NCBI GenBank assembly: GCA_038734945.1
Contig: JAVYOA010000001.1
Location: forward strand, 62,001-126,000
DNA length: 64,000 nt
Direction of reading: 5' to 3'
Source of the DNA: Fervidicoccaceae archaeon
GTDB taxonomy: Archaea > Thermoproteota > Thermoprotei_A > Sulfolobales > Fervidicoccaceae
The notes under the pieces were generated by a model that ran no database searches, was not told where the DNA came from, and saw only the letters and a list, made by a program, of their open reading frames with translations. Positions 24,290-33,566 of the stretch are shown in pieces. The position numbers were made by a program, and so were the translations under genes. How positions within the stretch are numbered: the first letter of the stretch is position 1; the number at the start of each line of letters is the position of its first letter.

Positions 24290-25099
24290 TTAACCCCCGA
24301 GATAGGTCTCAATTACGATTGGATTGCTCACTACTTCCTCGGGCTTTCCTTCAGCCACGACTCTTCCCTTCGCCATTGCATATGCAATATCAACATATCC
24401 AAGCGCTATTTCCAATACATGCTCTATTATGAGGAAGGTCATTCCTCTTTCTCTAGCCAGCCTTCTGAGAAGCGAGAAGATCTCATGTGCTAAACTAGGG
24501 GCAACTCCCGCAGCTGGCTCATCCATGAGAACAGTCTCTGCTCCATTCATTAGTGCTCTTCCTATTTCCAGCAACTTGAGCTGCCCACCACTAAGCTTAG
24601 ATGACTGTTGATCTGCCACTCTCTCGAGATTAATTACTCTTAAAATTTCTCTGGCTCTCTCCAGATCCTTTTCCTCGTCCTTAATCCAGGTAGATCTTCT
24701 CATAGCATTTAATGCTTTCTCCCCTCTGTTCTCTCTAGACGCGACCAACAGGTTTTCCAGAACGGTCAGACTGTAGAATGGCTGCGGTATCTGAAAAGTT
24801 CTCACCAATCCCAATTTGTTTATTTTGTGGGGAGGCATGTTTGTTATGTCCACCCCCTTATAGAAGACCTTTCCAGAGTCGCTCTTCAGAAATCCGCTGA
24901 TCACGTTGAGCAGCGTCGTCTTGCCAGAACCGTTGGGGCCAATAATCATAGTCACAGTTCCCTTTTTCACAGAGAGGGAAACTCCGTCTAGGGCAACGAG
25001 ACCGCCAAACGATTTCCTAATGTTAACTACTTTGAGAATTTCTTCTCCGTTCGCTATCGAAGTATGCTGAGATATTTGCTCCTCTCTCAAAATGAGCAC
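24290..25099 (-). CDS. livG: ABC transporter ATPase LivG
   Basis: A 269-residue ATPase from GTG 25099. Walker A GPNGSGKTT, signature LSGGQLKLLEIGRALM and Walker B TVLMDEPAAGV are intact; the LivG-specific GLVRTFQIPQPFYSLTVLENL segment and the C-terminal AKGRVVAEGKPEEVVSNPIV are present. It pairs with LivF downstream. A TATA-like TTTAAAAG near 25128-25136 would give a leaderless or very short leader. The 20-kb distance from the livK/livH genes is unusual. Confidence 0.88.
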   Translation of the reverse strand: MLILREEQISQHTSIANGEEILKVVNIRKSFGGLVALDGVSLSVKKGTVTMIIGPNGSGKTTLLNVISGFLKSDSGKVFYKGVDITNMPPHKINKLGLVRTFQIPQPFYSLTVLENLLVASRENRGEKALNAMRRSTWIKDEEKDLERAREILRVINLERVADQQSSKLSGGQLKLLEIGRALMNGAETVLMDEPAAGVAPSLAHEIFSLLRRLARERGMTFLIIEHVLEIALGYVDIAYAMAKGRVVAEGKPEEVVSNPIVIETYLGG

Positions 25100-25383
25100 C
25101 TGAAATTAGTAATTTGCAGTTTTTGTTGAGCTTTTAAAGTTTTACCCTATTAATTTTTTAGTTTACAAAAAGAACTAGTCTATTTCGCGCCACGAGAGTG
25201 AAATTTCTAAGGATTTTTATCCTCTCTTGCCTTTATCTCTCTGGTCTTTTTTCCCATAGAGCAAAAATTTCAGTTGCAGTGATGGGAGGACCAATTTTTA
25301 TCTTGAGCTATCCATGAATTGTTGTAATTTCCTCATGATATTTTAAGGAGTTTTTTTGGATATTTGAGAACAACTGAGGCTGA

Positions 25384-25827
25384 TCAGATAAGTGCAATGA
25401 GTATTAATATGACCCCCAGTGCAGAGAGAGAGGAGTTAGCAATGGGATCATCGTACCTAAGGGATGCCAGCCTGTAATATTTTCCAGATAGAGGCCAGAA
25501 GAGTGATACCCCCGCCTTAGTTAGCATGTCGAGGAGCAGATGGCTTAAGTATGCTATTAGTGATGAAGCGAAAAAGGCCGTCCAGGAAAGCGTTGTCAGA
25601 CCCATGCTTATGAGATATCCCTCAGAGAAGTATGTGAGGGGGAGAGTCAATAGAAAAGCGGCAAATATATTGTGAAGCATTGCCCTATGCTTAAGGGAAA
25701 AATCCAGATCTGGAAGTGCCGAGAAAAGAAGTGCATATGCTATCATCAGTTGATCGAACTCTCTCAGCCTGGTCATGACAAATATGGAAATCCCAATTCC
25801 CACTAGGACATGCGTCATTCTCTTCAA
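25384..25827 (-). CDS. YdjM-like (DUF457) membrane protein
   Basis: A 147-residue polytopic membrane protein. It has MTHVLVGIG at the N-terminus, ALPDLDFSLKHRAMLHN in a loop and SLIAYLSHLLLDMLTKAG, the His/Asp pattern of the YdjM/DUF457 family, often described as a putative metal-dependent membrane hydrolase. The start overlaps the herA stop by four bases, so it is the distal gene of the mre11-rad50-nurA-herA operon. Function unknown; cotranscription with DNA-end resection genes may be incidental. Confidence 0.75.
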   Translation of the reverse strand: MKRMTHVLVGIGISIFVMTRLREFDQLMIAYALLFSALPDLDFSLKHRAMLHNIFAAFLLTLPLTYFSEGYLISMGLTTLSWTAFFASSLIAYLSHLLLDMLTKAGVSLFWPLSGKYYRLASLRYDDPIANSSLSALGVILILIALI

Positions 25828-27590
25828 TCGGGTCCCTCAGAAGGATAGAGCATATCTTCAATTTCTTCCTTGGTCTGGTCTAAAGTTATATTGGCATTCT
25901 TCTGCCAGAGCTCTGCAATGTTGAGATCTCTTCCGGCTCTCTTACCCAGATGCTCGTCTATTTTCACTAGAGCTGGAAGCTTTGTGAATTCTCCCAGAAG
26001 TATGGCTTCACCAGTTCTCAGGCTAGGTAGCATGCTCAGAAGCTCATCGCTCAAGAGCTCGCTGGAGTTCTGAACATATTTTAGGTCGTTTGGTTCAACG
26101 ATCTTTAGAATGATCTTGTTGTTGGTCTGGCTCAGCGAATTCTCATCTATGCTCTTTGGACGCTGGCTCACCAAGCTTATTCCAACCCCAAACTTCCTTC
26201 CCTCCCTAGCTATCTTGCTAACTATTTCCTTCGTTAATGTATCATAGTCCCTCGGCACAAGTATGTGAGCTTCCTCTATGAAAATATAAACAGGCACTGG
26301 ATAGCCTGGCTCCCTGTTTCTGACATATGCCTTTCTCTCCTCAAGAATTCTTCTGAGAAGATAAGATGCAACAACGTCGCTCCCTACATCATCTACCTCT
26401 CCAAGATCAACAATGTTCAGATAGCCTTGCTTCACTATTTCTTTGATGGATTTTGGCCCATGAATTGAGATGATGTCCTTATATACATCCTTGAGATCCT
26501 CTAATTTTCCCTCCACACTCAACACAACATCTCTGTCCAGTTTTTTGGGAATATTGGAGAGTTTCGAGCACGGGTCCTTATCTCCACTTCTCTTCTCCTC
26601 CCTTTCTCTCGATTCTTCCATTGATTTGCTTCCTGATCTTCTTCCAGCGCCCTCGCTGAAGGACTCCAAGCACTCTAGAACATCCATCATATAATCTATG
26701 ATGTCGAATTTGCTTAGCTCAGCTGGGTCGCTCTGAAGTAGTTCGCTCATGTGTTCCCTCGCTTTCTTATAGGCATACCTGAGGACGCTTTGCTGCTTCA
26801 CAGCATCTTCTCTTATTCTAGCAAGCTTGTATAGTTCCCATATTGTCAGTGACGATGGATTTATTCTTGGCTTTATTATGTTGGTCCTCCTATCGGCTAT
26901 TCTCGATTCTGTGTACTCACTATGCATATCAAAAAGGAGAATTGTTGCCCCCAGGCCTTCAACCATTCTCTCTGCCAATATGCTCACAGTATTCGATTTA
27001 CCGGCTCCAGTTACTGCAAGAATTGCTGAGTGCCTAGAGACGAGGGAGTCAACATTGATGAAAACTGGAACATTTGGATGGTTTGCCAGAACGCCTATTC
27101 TAACATAGCCCTTCTTCTCACTCCTGCTGTAATGATAGAGAGCGCTGTCATCCTGAAGGTCCGAGGGAAGGAAGATCCTTTTAAGTATCTCATCATTAGC
27201 TTTGAACACTGGGCTTGAAGGAGCTGGTGGATTTCTCGGAGGCTCAAATCTCCTTCCCCGGAGCAGTGGTTGTATCTTGGTAAGTATTCTTATAACCCCT
27301 CTGGTATAGTTCCTTCCATCGACAATGTTCCTCCAGTTCTCGAATGATACAATGTTTGTTAGGTTCTCAGGAATAAATGGATTCCCAGCAATTGAATCCT
27401 CCACCATTCCAAGAAGATGCCCTTCCTGATGCTTTATTAGAACATATTCTCCTATATTTGGGGGAGTTCTGGATAGGACGAGCACCTTGAATGGGGTGCT
27501 CTCCCCTATTATGTATCCTATCTCCTCCAATTCCTCCTCATTTATCTCCTCTTCTTCATTTCCTTCATTTTCTATGGGTTCCATGTTCAT
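25824..27590 (-). CDS. herA: HerA bipolar DNA helicase/translocase
   Basis: A 588-residue protein. Residues 1-22 are an acidic extension, 22-110 form the HAS-barrel, and the Walker A VTGAGKSN is at 193-200. The Walker B segment VYIFIEEAH and the following SKIAREGRKFGVGISLVSQRP (sensor/Arg-finger region) are intact. HerA is a hexameric ring ATPase that pumps DNA through the NurA nuclease during end resection. An extra charged, probably disordered insert lies near 316-345. A GGGGTGA ribosome binding site precedes the ATG; nurA lies 21 bases upstream. Confidence 0.93.
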   Translation of the reverse strand: MNMEPIENEGNEEEEINEEELEEIGYIIGESTPFKVLVLSRTPPNIGEYVLIKHQEGHLLGMVEDSIAGNPFIPENLTNIVSFENWRNIVDGRNYTRGVIRILTKIQPLLRGRRFEPPRNPPAPSSPVFKANDEILKRIFLPSDLQDDSALYHYSRSEKKGYVRIGVLANHPNVPVFINVDSLVSRHSAILAVTGAGKSNTVSILAERMVEGLGATILLFDMHSEYTESRIADRRTNIIKPRINPSSLTIWELYKLARIREDAVKQQSVLRYAYKKAREHMSELLQSDPAELSKFDIIDYMMDVLECLESFSEGAGRRSGSKSMEESREREEKRSGDKDPCSKLSNIPKKLDRDVVLSVEGKLEDLKDVYKDIISIHGPKSIKEIVKQGYLNIVDLGEVDDVGSDVVASYLLRRILEERKAYVRNREPGYPVPVYIFIEEAHILVPRDYDTLTKEIVSKIAREGRKFGVGISLVSQRPKSIDENSLSQTNNKIILKIVEPNDLKYVQNSSELLSDELLSMLPSLRTGEAILLGEFTKLPALVKIDEHLGKRAGRDLNIAELWQKNANITLDQTKEEIEDMLYPSEGPD

Positions 27591-27611
27591 TTGAATTTCA
27601 CCCCGAATTTC

Positions 27612-28751
27612 TCAGAGAACATCCACTTCCTCTCTCCCACTCAGCTCTTCTCTAAATCCAAAAGCATCTATAATCATCTCAGCAGTGCTTTTCCTTATAT
27701 GAGCTCTCTGGTGAGCCAGTAGCAGGGGAAATGGGTATCCATCAGCTATTGAAATTGATGCAAGCTTCAGAATGAGCTCCTCATATGCCTTCACAAGTGA
27801 TCCCTTTTCCGAAGCAAATGGAGAGAGAAGCTGTATTTTGAGGAAGGGGGCTCCTGGAGATAGCCTAGCATATCCACTTATGAAGGAAACTGATCTGGCA
27901 CTCTCCCTTGTGTTGCAAAGAGAGCTAAGTTCCTGACCAATAACTGCATCTAGGCTTTCGCTAACAGTCTCTATTATGTATCCTGTTCCTGCTACCAGCT
28001 TGGTTAGAACATACTGATCAGGCAGAGGAAGCTTGAAGAGATTGTTGCTCCTTCCGGTTTTCGTAACGAAGGCAAGGTATTGCCCCTTTGCTACCATATC
28101 GAAGAGCCTTGAGAGCCTCACTGCTTTCTCAACGAGCTCTATGACCTTTGCCCTCTCGGTGTTGCTGCTCATTTCCCTCTCTATATAGCCCTTGGAGGCT
28201 ATTGCGACATCATCCCTCTCCTCTTTCTCAATAAGCTCGGACACGATGTCGCAGAGGGAGCTGTCCTCCCTATCGAGCTCCTTTAGCTTCATATGTGCTG
28301 GCCTAGCAATAAGGGATTCTAGACTGCCATCTGCCAGTGTGAAGAATTCCATTTTTAGTGAATCATACATTGATCTTATCTCGCTGATTTGTCTGTAAAC
28401 TGTAATCCTGTCCTGGGACATTGATGGGGGAATAAGTATATCCACATCAACGATTCTGCTCTCCTCTTTCTCAGTGTATATTTTGCTGGATGAATTATAT
28501 ACAAGCCTGACGGAGTATGACTTTATGAAGTACATTTCGAAGCCGAGCATGGAAATTGGATAGGATCCCCCATCAACTGCTGCGACTTTCTCAGGTTGGA
28601 GATGTGCAGGAATTTCGCTTGGAATTTCGACCAGCCCACTGCTTATCTTCTCAAGTGCTTCTTTCTCATTTATTCCCAATAGGAATATCTTTCTCTTTAT
28701 TTCATCCTGCTTTTTTGAAGCTACCTCGAGTATATCATCTATGTAGCTCAT
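27612..28751 (-). CDS. nurA: NurA 5'-3' DNA nuclease
   Basis: About 379 residues from ATG 28751 (MSYIDDILEVAS). The open frame reaches 28781, but that would overlap rad50, and the ATG begins two bases after the rad50 stop. The Mn2+-binding motif VAAVDGGSYPI with the catalytic Asp, the LADGSLES segment and the His-rich C-terminus LAHQRAHIR match NurA. It forms a dimer that docks on the HerA ring and degrades 5' strands at breaks, together with Mre11-Rad50. It is the third gene of the operon. Confidence 0.92.
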   Translation of the reverse strand: MSYIDDILEVASKKQDEIKRKIFLLGINEKEALEKISSGLVEIPSEIPAHLQPEKVAAVDGGSYPISMLGFEMYFIKSYSVRLVYNSSSKIYTEKEESRIVDVDILIPPSMSQDRITVYRQISEIRSMYDSLKMEFFTLADGSLESLIARPAHMKLKELDREDSSLCDIVSELIEKEERDDVAIASKGYIEREMSSNTERAKVIELVEKAVRLSRLFDMVAKGQYLAFVTKTGRSNNLFKLPLPDQYVLTKLVAGTGYIIETVSESLDAVIGQELSSLCNTRESARSVSFISGYARLSPGAPFLKIQLLSPFASEKGSLVKAYEELILKLASISIADGYPFPLLLAHQRAHIRKSTAEMIIDAFGFREELSGREEVDVL

Positions 28752-28752
28752 A

Positions 28753-31560
28753 TCAGAACCCTTCATTCTCCTCCTCCACATATGAAATCCTCCCCCTCTT
28801 CACAACTCGTAGAACGGTGTCACCTGCTTCCTTCAGCCCCTCATCATGGGTTACCACAATGATCTGCGCTCCTTTTCCAACAGTAATAGCCTCTCTAAGC
28901 ACATCCGCCAAATATCTTACTCTTGTCTCATCCAAGTTAACTGTTGGCTCGTCGAGCACAATGAAGCCCGATCTTCTTCCCCCACCATAGAGCTCACTGA
29001 CAACTTCCTGCGCTGCAAATATAAAAGAAAGATAAACTGCTACCTTCTCTCCTCCACTTGACCCATCTAGAATAACTTCCATATCTTGAGCGGAGTTTAT
29101 GAGTGAAATATTGAAATAATCATCTATTCTTATGTCATCATAGGAGAGATCGAATCTTCTATACGATTCCACCAACCTGGTCTTCAGTGCTCTGATAGCA
29201 TATTGCATAAGAAGCGGGGGAATCCCCTTCTCTCTATCGAAGAGAGACCTAACTCTCAGGAGAACTTTGAGCTTATATACGGTCTCAACCATGGAGCCTT
29301 TCAAAGCTCTGAGGAATTTCTCCTGCTCTTCTAGTCTGCCAAGCTTCTCTGTTAGCGAGCCTTTCTCGTTCCTCACTCTAGCCAGTTCCCTCTCATTGAT
29401 CTCCAGGCTTTCGTTGAGGTTGCTGAGCTGGAGCGCGAGCTGCTGCCTCCTTTCCAGAAGGCCTGGCAGCTGTGAGGCTTTTTCCTCGAGCTCTGCTATT
29501 TTTTCCTCCATGCTTCTGATTCTCTCTCTGATAGAAGCGAGCTCTGATTGCTTGGCTTCTGGCTGAATTTCTTTCAGCTTTCTTTCCAGCTTAGCTATAT
29601 TTCCCTTTAGCTCAGCAAAGGTCATGAGCTCAGCATGAGATGAAGGAGAAACGAGCTGTTCTTTCTGCTTGGAGATCCTCTCCTGGATAATCTGCAATGC
29701 TTCCAGGCTTTCCATATCCACATTTTCCAAGCTCAGAGCCTGATCTTCTATCTCCCTCAATTTGCTCAGAATGGCCTCCCTTGCTGACTGCATTGAGTGA
29801 TGCAGCTCCAGCATCCTGCTTAAATTATCCTTTTGCCGCGAATACGCTTCGAGCTCGAGCTCCACGTTTTTCAGTTGGTTCTGGTATTCCTCTATTTTCA
29901 TCATAGAAAGCTTGTTTCTTAATGTGTTTAGTTCGCCCAGCTTAACTCGAATTCTATTCATCTCCTTCTTACAGTTCTCCAGCTCCATCTCAGCTTTTTT
30001 GAGAGCTTCCAGCTCTGCTATACTGCTATCGAGCTCGCTCGCATATTTTTTAAGCAGCTCGTTCCTATGAGCTTCATCCAGCTCTCTTCCGCATACAGGA
30101 CATCTTCCTTTTGCTGTTTTCAGCTCCTCTATTGCCCTCTTCAGCTGATCAATGCTGCTTTCAAGCAGTGCTATTCTCGCCTTCTTCTCACTGAGCTTAG
30201 CTGAGAGGCTGCTATCCATTGTTTCTACAGCATCATTGAGATCCCTAGTGTTTATCTCAATGCTTCCTGCACAAGCAACATTATGAAGGAGGGAGAGAAG
30301 TTCTTTTTCTCCAGACTCAAGGTTTTTGGAAAGATACTCCTGATCCTGAATGTACTGCCTGAGAACACCTTTCCTCCTCTCGAGCTCCCTTATCCTCTCA
30401 TCCATTTCTTTGAGCTGCCTATCAGATATTACTCTTAGCTCCTCCAGTGTTCCGGAAATCTTCAGCTCTTCAGCCAGCTTATGCAGGGAAATTAGATTAT
30501 CTGAATAGCTCTTTAGAGCTTTTTCTATTTCCTCATATAGTCTCATTTTAACAAACTGCTTGTAATCCTCCAGCTGCTTTTTTATGCTCTCTGCCTTTTC
30601 CAGCTCTTCTGAGAGCTTCTTCTCCTTTTCCCTGAATGTTGAGAGCTCTCTCCTCATCTCCTGGAGCTTCTCACTGGCCTTATTGGCTTCGGAGACCAGA
30701 GGTTCCAGGCTACCAATCTCTCCCAATATTGATGCTTTCTCTTTCTCCAATGCTTTTTTGCTCTCCAAAAGGCTTCTCTCCTTTGCTATGCTGTCCTGAA
30801 GCATCTGCTGAGCTCTTTCCTTTTCTTTTTGAATTCTCTCCAGGCCATCATCGATTTGTTTCAAAGTTGAGGTGGCTTCTTCCAGATCTTTTTCCGTGAT
30901 TTTGTAGCTTCTTCTGAAGGGGATGCTTATTTCTTCAGGTTGCTTGAAATCAAGTTTAACGTCTACCGCTAGATCCTTCATGCTTTCCCATGCTTTTGCG
31001 TATGCACTCAAACCGAGAATGCGCTGGAGGAACTCTATTTTGTCCCTACCGTTGGAGGATAGAACTGCGCCTATTTCCTCCATCTTTCCTTGGTTGAGAA
31101 TGACAAGATCGATGAGCAGCTTCTTCAGGCTCTCTTTCTCCAGTGACTCGAAGTCCGATAAAAAGACAAGGCTACCAAGTTTTCTTGTCACATCTTCTGC
31201 TCCTGTAGCGATAATTCTTTCTTTACCATCCTTTATCATTCGAAGAGTATCCTCTCTTGCTCCTCCTCTCCTTCCCCTCTTCCTTGTGACCACATACTTT
31301 ACGCTACCGTCGGTTAGAACAAGCGTGACGCGCATTTCGTTTCTCCCTCTGTGAATTGCATTTTCTATTGTGACGTCGGGAAGTGCTCCGAGAATTGCGA
31401 AGTAAATTCCTTTAACAATGCTCGATTTTCCAGCTCCGTTCTCCCCAACAATAATGGTTATTCCATCTGAGAAGGAAATCTCGGTGGGAGAACCATAGCT
31501 GTAGAAGTTCTCCAAGATGAGCTTCTCCAGCTTAAGAGGTTGGAGGCTCATGGGGATCAT
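28753..31560 (-). CDS. rad50: DNA double-strand break repair ATPase Rad50
   Basis: A 935-residue SMC-like ATPase. Walker A GENGAGKSS near the N-terminus, zinc hook C487-P-V-C490 at the middle of a long coiled coil, signature SSGGEKVAVYLSF and Walker B FIVLDEPTVNLDE near the C-terminus. The coiled-coil arms run from about 200 to 750. It is slightly longer than the common archaeal length of about 880. It partners with Mre11, encoded immediately upstream with a four-base overlap, in end tethering and resection. Confidence 0.95.
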   Translation of the reverse strand: MIPMSLQPLKLEKLILENFYSYGSPTEISFSDGITIIVGENGAGKSSIVKGIYFAILGALPDVTIENAIHRGRNEMRVTLVLTDGSVKYVVTRKRGRRGGAREDTLRMIKDGKERIIATGAEDVTRKLGSLVFLSDFESLEKESLKKLLIDLVILNQGKMEEIGAVLSSNGRDKIEFLQRILGLSAYAKAWESMKDLAVDVKLDFKQPEEISIPFRRSYKITEKDLEEATSTLKQIDDGLERIQKEKERAQQMLQDSIAKERSLLESKKALEKEKASILGEIGSLEPLVSEANKASEKLQEMRRELSTFREKEKKLSEELEKAESIKKQLEDYKQFVKMRLYEEIEKALKSYSDNLISLHKLAEELKISGTLEELRVISDRQLKEMDERIRELERRKGVLRQYIQDQEYLSKNLESGEKELLSLLHNVACAGSIEINTRDLNDAVETMDSSLSAKLSEKKARIALLESSIDQLKRAIEELKTAKGRCPVCGRELDEAHRNELLKKYASELDSSIAELEALKKAEMELENCKKEMNRIRVKLGELNTLRNKLSMMKIEEYQNQLKNVELELEAYSRQKDNLSRMLELHHSMQSAREAILSKLREIEDQALSLENVDMESLEALQIIQERISKQKEQLVSPSSHAELMTFAELKGNIAKLERKLKEIQPEAKQSELASIRERIRSMEEKIAELEEKASQLPGLLERRQQLALQLSNLNESLEINERELARVRNEKGSLTEKLGRLEEQEKFLRALKGSMVETVYKLKVLLRVRSLFDREKGIPPLLMQYAIRALKTRLVESYRRFDLSYDDIRIDDYFNISLINSAQDMEVILDGSSGGEKVAVYLSFIFAAQEVVSELYGGGRRSGFIVLDEPTVNLDETRVRYLADVLREAITVGKGAQIIVVTHDEGLKEAGDTVLRVVKRGRISYVEEENEGF

Positions 31561-32873
31561 CTCTTGAACTTCATCAGTCCCTGCTCACTTCCATGAGGCC
31601 TTTCCTTATTGATTGCATCGCCTATTCCAGGCCACTTTTCAATTGCCTTGTTCCAGTAATCCCTTCTCTCCGTTATTGCTTCAGCAATCTCTCTGCAGTC
31701 TTTCTCCTCTTCGGAAAGGCAGTTCTTCAGATCTATTATGAGCTTAGCTATCTGCTCGTCTGCAACTATTTTGCTCATAATTTTCAGTTCATTGGATCCT
31801 CCTGCTCCTCGAAACCCCTCAACTTTTTCGAATAGGCGATCTGACTCGCTGGGCCTAGAGGTTATAGAGATGAGAACGTTCCTGCTCCGCAGAGCATTCA
31901 GGCGAGACTGGATCTCTTTCCTCAGTATTTCCACTTCATCTCCTTCCAGCAATATGTTTATTATAGGAGACCTGTCGCTCACCAATGTGCTGAGATATCT
32001 ATCTATTTTTCCCTGCAGCTCACCGATCTCTCGTGCAGACGAGATCTCGAATATTTCCTGAGGTCTTATGTCCAAGTCGACCTGGTGCACTATCGCTTCA
32101 TCTGAGCTTAGGTCAACGATGTAGAAGCCCTTGCCCTTCTTCTTCCACTCCTCTATCTCCTTCAGGGAGAGTATCTCCAGGCTTCCCGGATATGCAACTA
32201 TGCCTCTTTTTAAGTTGTCGATTATTCTGAAGTGCAGATGTCCCAAAGCATAATATGATATTCCATCTGGAAAGGATGCAAGCTCATAGCCGTCGGCTAG
32301 GGGGAAGTAGTCCTTCGTTGAAATGTGAGATATCATTATGTTCTTTCCATTTTCCTCCAGAGCTGTTTTCTCAATAAATCTCATTATGTTCTTTCCATTT
32401 TCTATTGCTCTAGGTCCTCTTATTGCACCAAGACCATAGAAGTTGAGCCTCATGCCTTCCTTTTCAATTGAGAGCATCTCGCTCTTTGAGTAGAAGTGCC
32501 TTAAGTGATATACTCCATCGAGGTATCTGGACACTAGATCTGTTGCTGTTAAGTCTCTCTCCGTAGAAGTGTCGTGCTCTCCATTAACCAGAAGGATCTT
32601 CCCTCCTTTCTGTAGGAACTCTAGAACTGCCTCTTTGAAGAGGGCTAATGTGTAATTGTTGGGCCTTGGCCTCTCAAACAGATCTCCAGATATTGCAAGG
32701 AGATCTACATGCTCCTGCACGAGGAGGTCCATCATCTGTCTGAATGCCAGCTCTATATCCCTGTTTCTCTCCTCTCCTTCAAATTTCATGAAGTTCTTTC
32801 CAAGATGAATGTCCGCTGCATGGGCCATAAGCACCAAGTGTGATTCACCGCTATCACAATTTGCTTGAACCAT
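31557..32873 (-). CDS. mre11: DNA repair exonuclease Mre11
   Basis: A 438-residue phosphoesterase. Motifs: HAADIHLGKNF (Asp21, His23), AISGDLFERP, VNGEHDTST, ISHISTKDYFP and ALGHLHFRI, giving the full set of dimetal ligands. The C-terminal helical part (about 350-438) would hold the Rad50-binding helices. ATG 32873 is the longest start; an ATG at residue 16 (32828) with GGTG just upstream would give a more typical N-terminus. It is the first gene of the operon mre11-rad50-nurA-herA-ydjM. Confidence 0.94.
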   Translation of the reverse strand: MVQANCDSGESHLVLMAHAADIHLGKNFMKFEGEERNRDIELAFRQMMDLLVQEHVDLLAISGDLFERPRPNNYTLALFKEAVLEFLQKGGKILLVNGEHDTSTERDLTATDLVSRYLDGVYHLRHFYSKSEMLSIEKEGMRLNFYGLGAIRGPRAIENGKNIMRFIEKTALEENGKNIMISHISTKDYFPLADGYELASFPDGISYYALGHLHFRIIDNLKRGIVAYPGSLEILSLKEIEEWKKKGKGFYIVDLSSDEAIVHQVDLDIRPQEIFEISSAREIGELQGKIDRYLSTLVSDRSPIINILLEGDEVEILRKEIQSRLNALRSRNVLISITSRPSESDRLFEKVEGFRGAGGSNELKIMSKIVADEQIAKLIIDLKNCLSEEEKDCREIAEAITERRDYWNKAIEKWPGIGDAINKERPHGSEQGLMKFKR

Positions 32874-32941
32874 ATGTGAGGAAGTGCTCTAAAGAGAAGA
32901 TTTGAAAGAGAAGATATAAAAAGATAGGAGCCCGAAAGTTC

Positions 32942-33124
32942 TCAAAATTCCTGATAATCATCAGGAACTCTTGCCCTGAAGTATTGCTTCGTTATTGGGC
33001 TCTGAAAAAGCCCCATCTTTATTCCCTTTCTACCGCTAGGACTCAGCCTCCAAACTTTTATGGGTACTAGCTCAACCTCCTTCCCCGTTGTCTTATCCTT
33101 TACTTTAACTGGTTTCTTTTCCAT
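32942..33124 (-). CDS. creN7: Chromatin protein Cren7
   Basis: A 60-residue protein from ATG 33124, chosen over an ATG at 33139 because a GGTGA site lies eight bases upstream and the length then matches Cren7. Sequence marks: KKPVKVKDKTTGKEVELVP, KVWRLSPSGRKGIKMGLF, ITKQYFRARVPDDY. Cren7 is a monomeric SH3-like architectural protein that binds and kinks DNA through the minor groove; it is confined to Thermoproteota (crenarchaea), and is the best taxonomic marker in the window. It has its own promoter, with a TATA-like element near 33182-33191. Confidence 0.95.
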   Translation of the reverse strand: MEKKPVKVKDKTTGKEVELVPIKVWRLSPSGRKGIKMGLFQSPITKQYFRARVPDDYQEF

Positions 33125-33193
33125 GAGAAGTTTCACCATTTTATAAATGACCTTACATCAAATTTATTACTGTTTCGCTCTCTCATTTTAAAA

Positions 33194-33460
33194 ATGGTGC
33201 TTTACTTGGCAATATGCGATGAAACAGATATCGTGATTGAAGACATCACCAAGTGCACGGAGCACCCTCTGACTCTCATAGTGGAACTGATGAAGTGTGC
33301 CCGAGAAAGTGGGAAAAGATATTCGGTTAGGGTTCCACATGGAAGTGTTCCCCTGAATCTCCTTATGGAGTATGCGAGGAGATATGATGTTTCTCTGGAT
33401 GTGAGTTCAGAAGGGGAGTATGTTAGATACGTCTTCACATCCAAAGCGGCTCGAGAATAG
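33194..33460 (+). CDS. Small alpha/beta protein of unknown function
   Basis: An 88-residue protein, divergently transcribed from cren7. Its pattern is beta-alpha-beta with MVLYLAICDETDIVIEDITKC at the start and a middle HPLTLIVELMKCARESGKRYSVRV followed by YARRYDVSLDVSSEGEYVRYVF. The two Cys and the layout weakly resemble TusA/SirA-like proteins, but the diagnostic Cys-Pro is missing. No family is claimed. Confidence 0.6.
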   Translation: MVLYLAICDETDIVIEDITKCTEHPLTLIVELMKCARESGKRYSVRVPHGSVPLNLLMEYARRYDVSLDVSSEGEYVRYVFTSKAARE

Positions 33461-33566
33461 CGTTTTGCCTATAGGTCTTTTTTCTATTAATTACCTTCCA
33501 TTGCTCTTGCATCCTCAACAGTCAAGCTTATTTCTCGATTTGCTCCAATTTTCTTGGGTATAGAAA

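Noticed and set aside
33194-33460. TusA/SirA sulfurtransferase
   Set aside because: The diagnostic Cys-Pro motif is absent.
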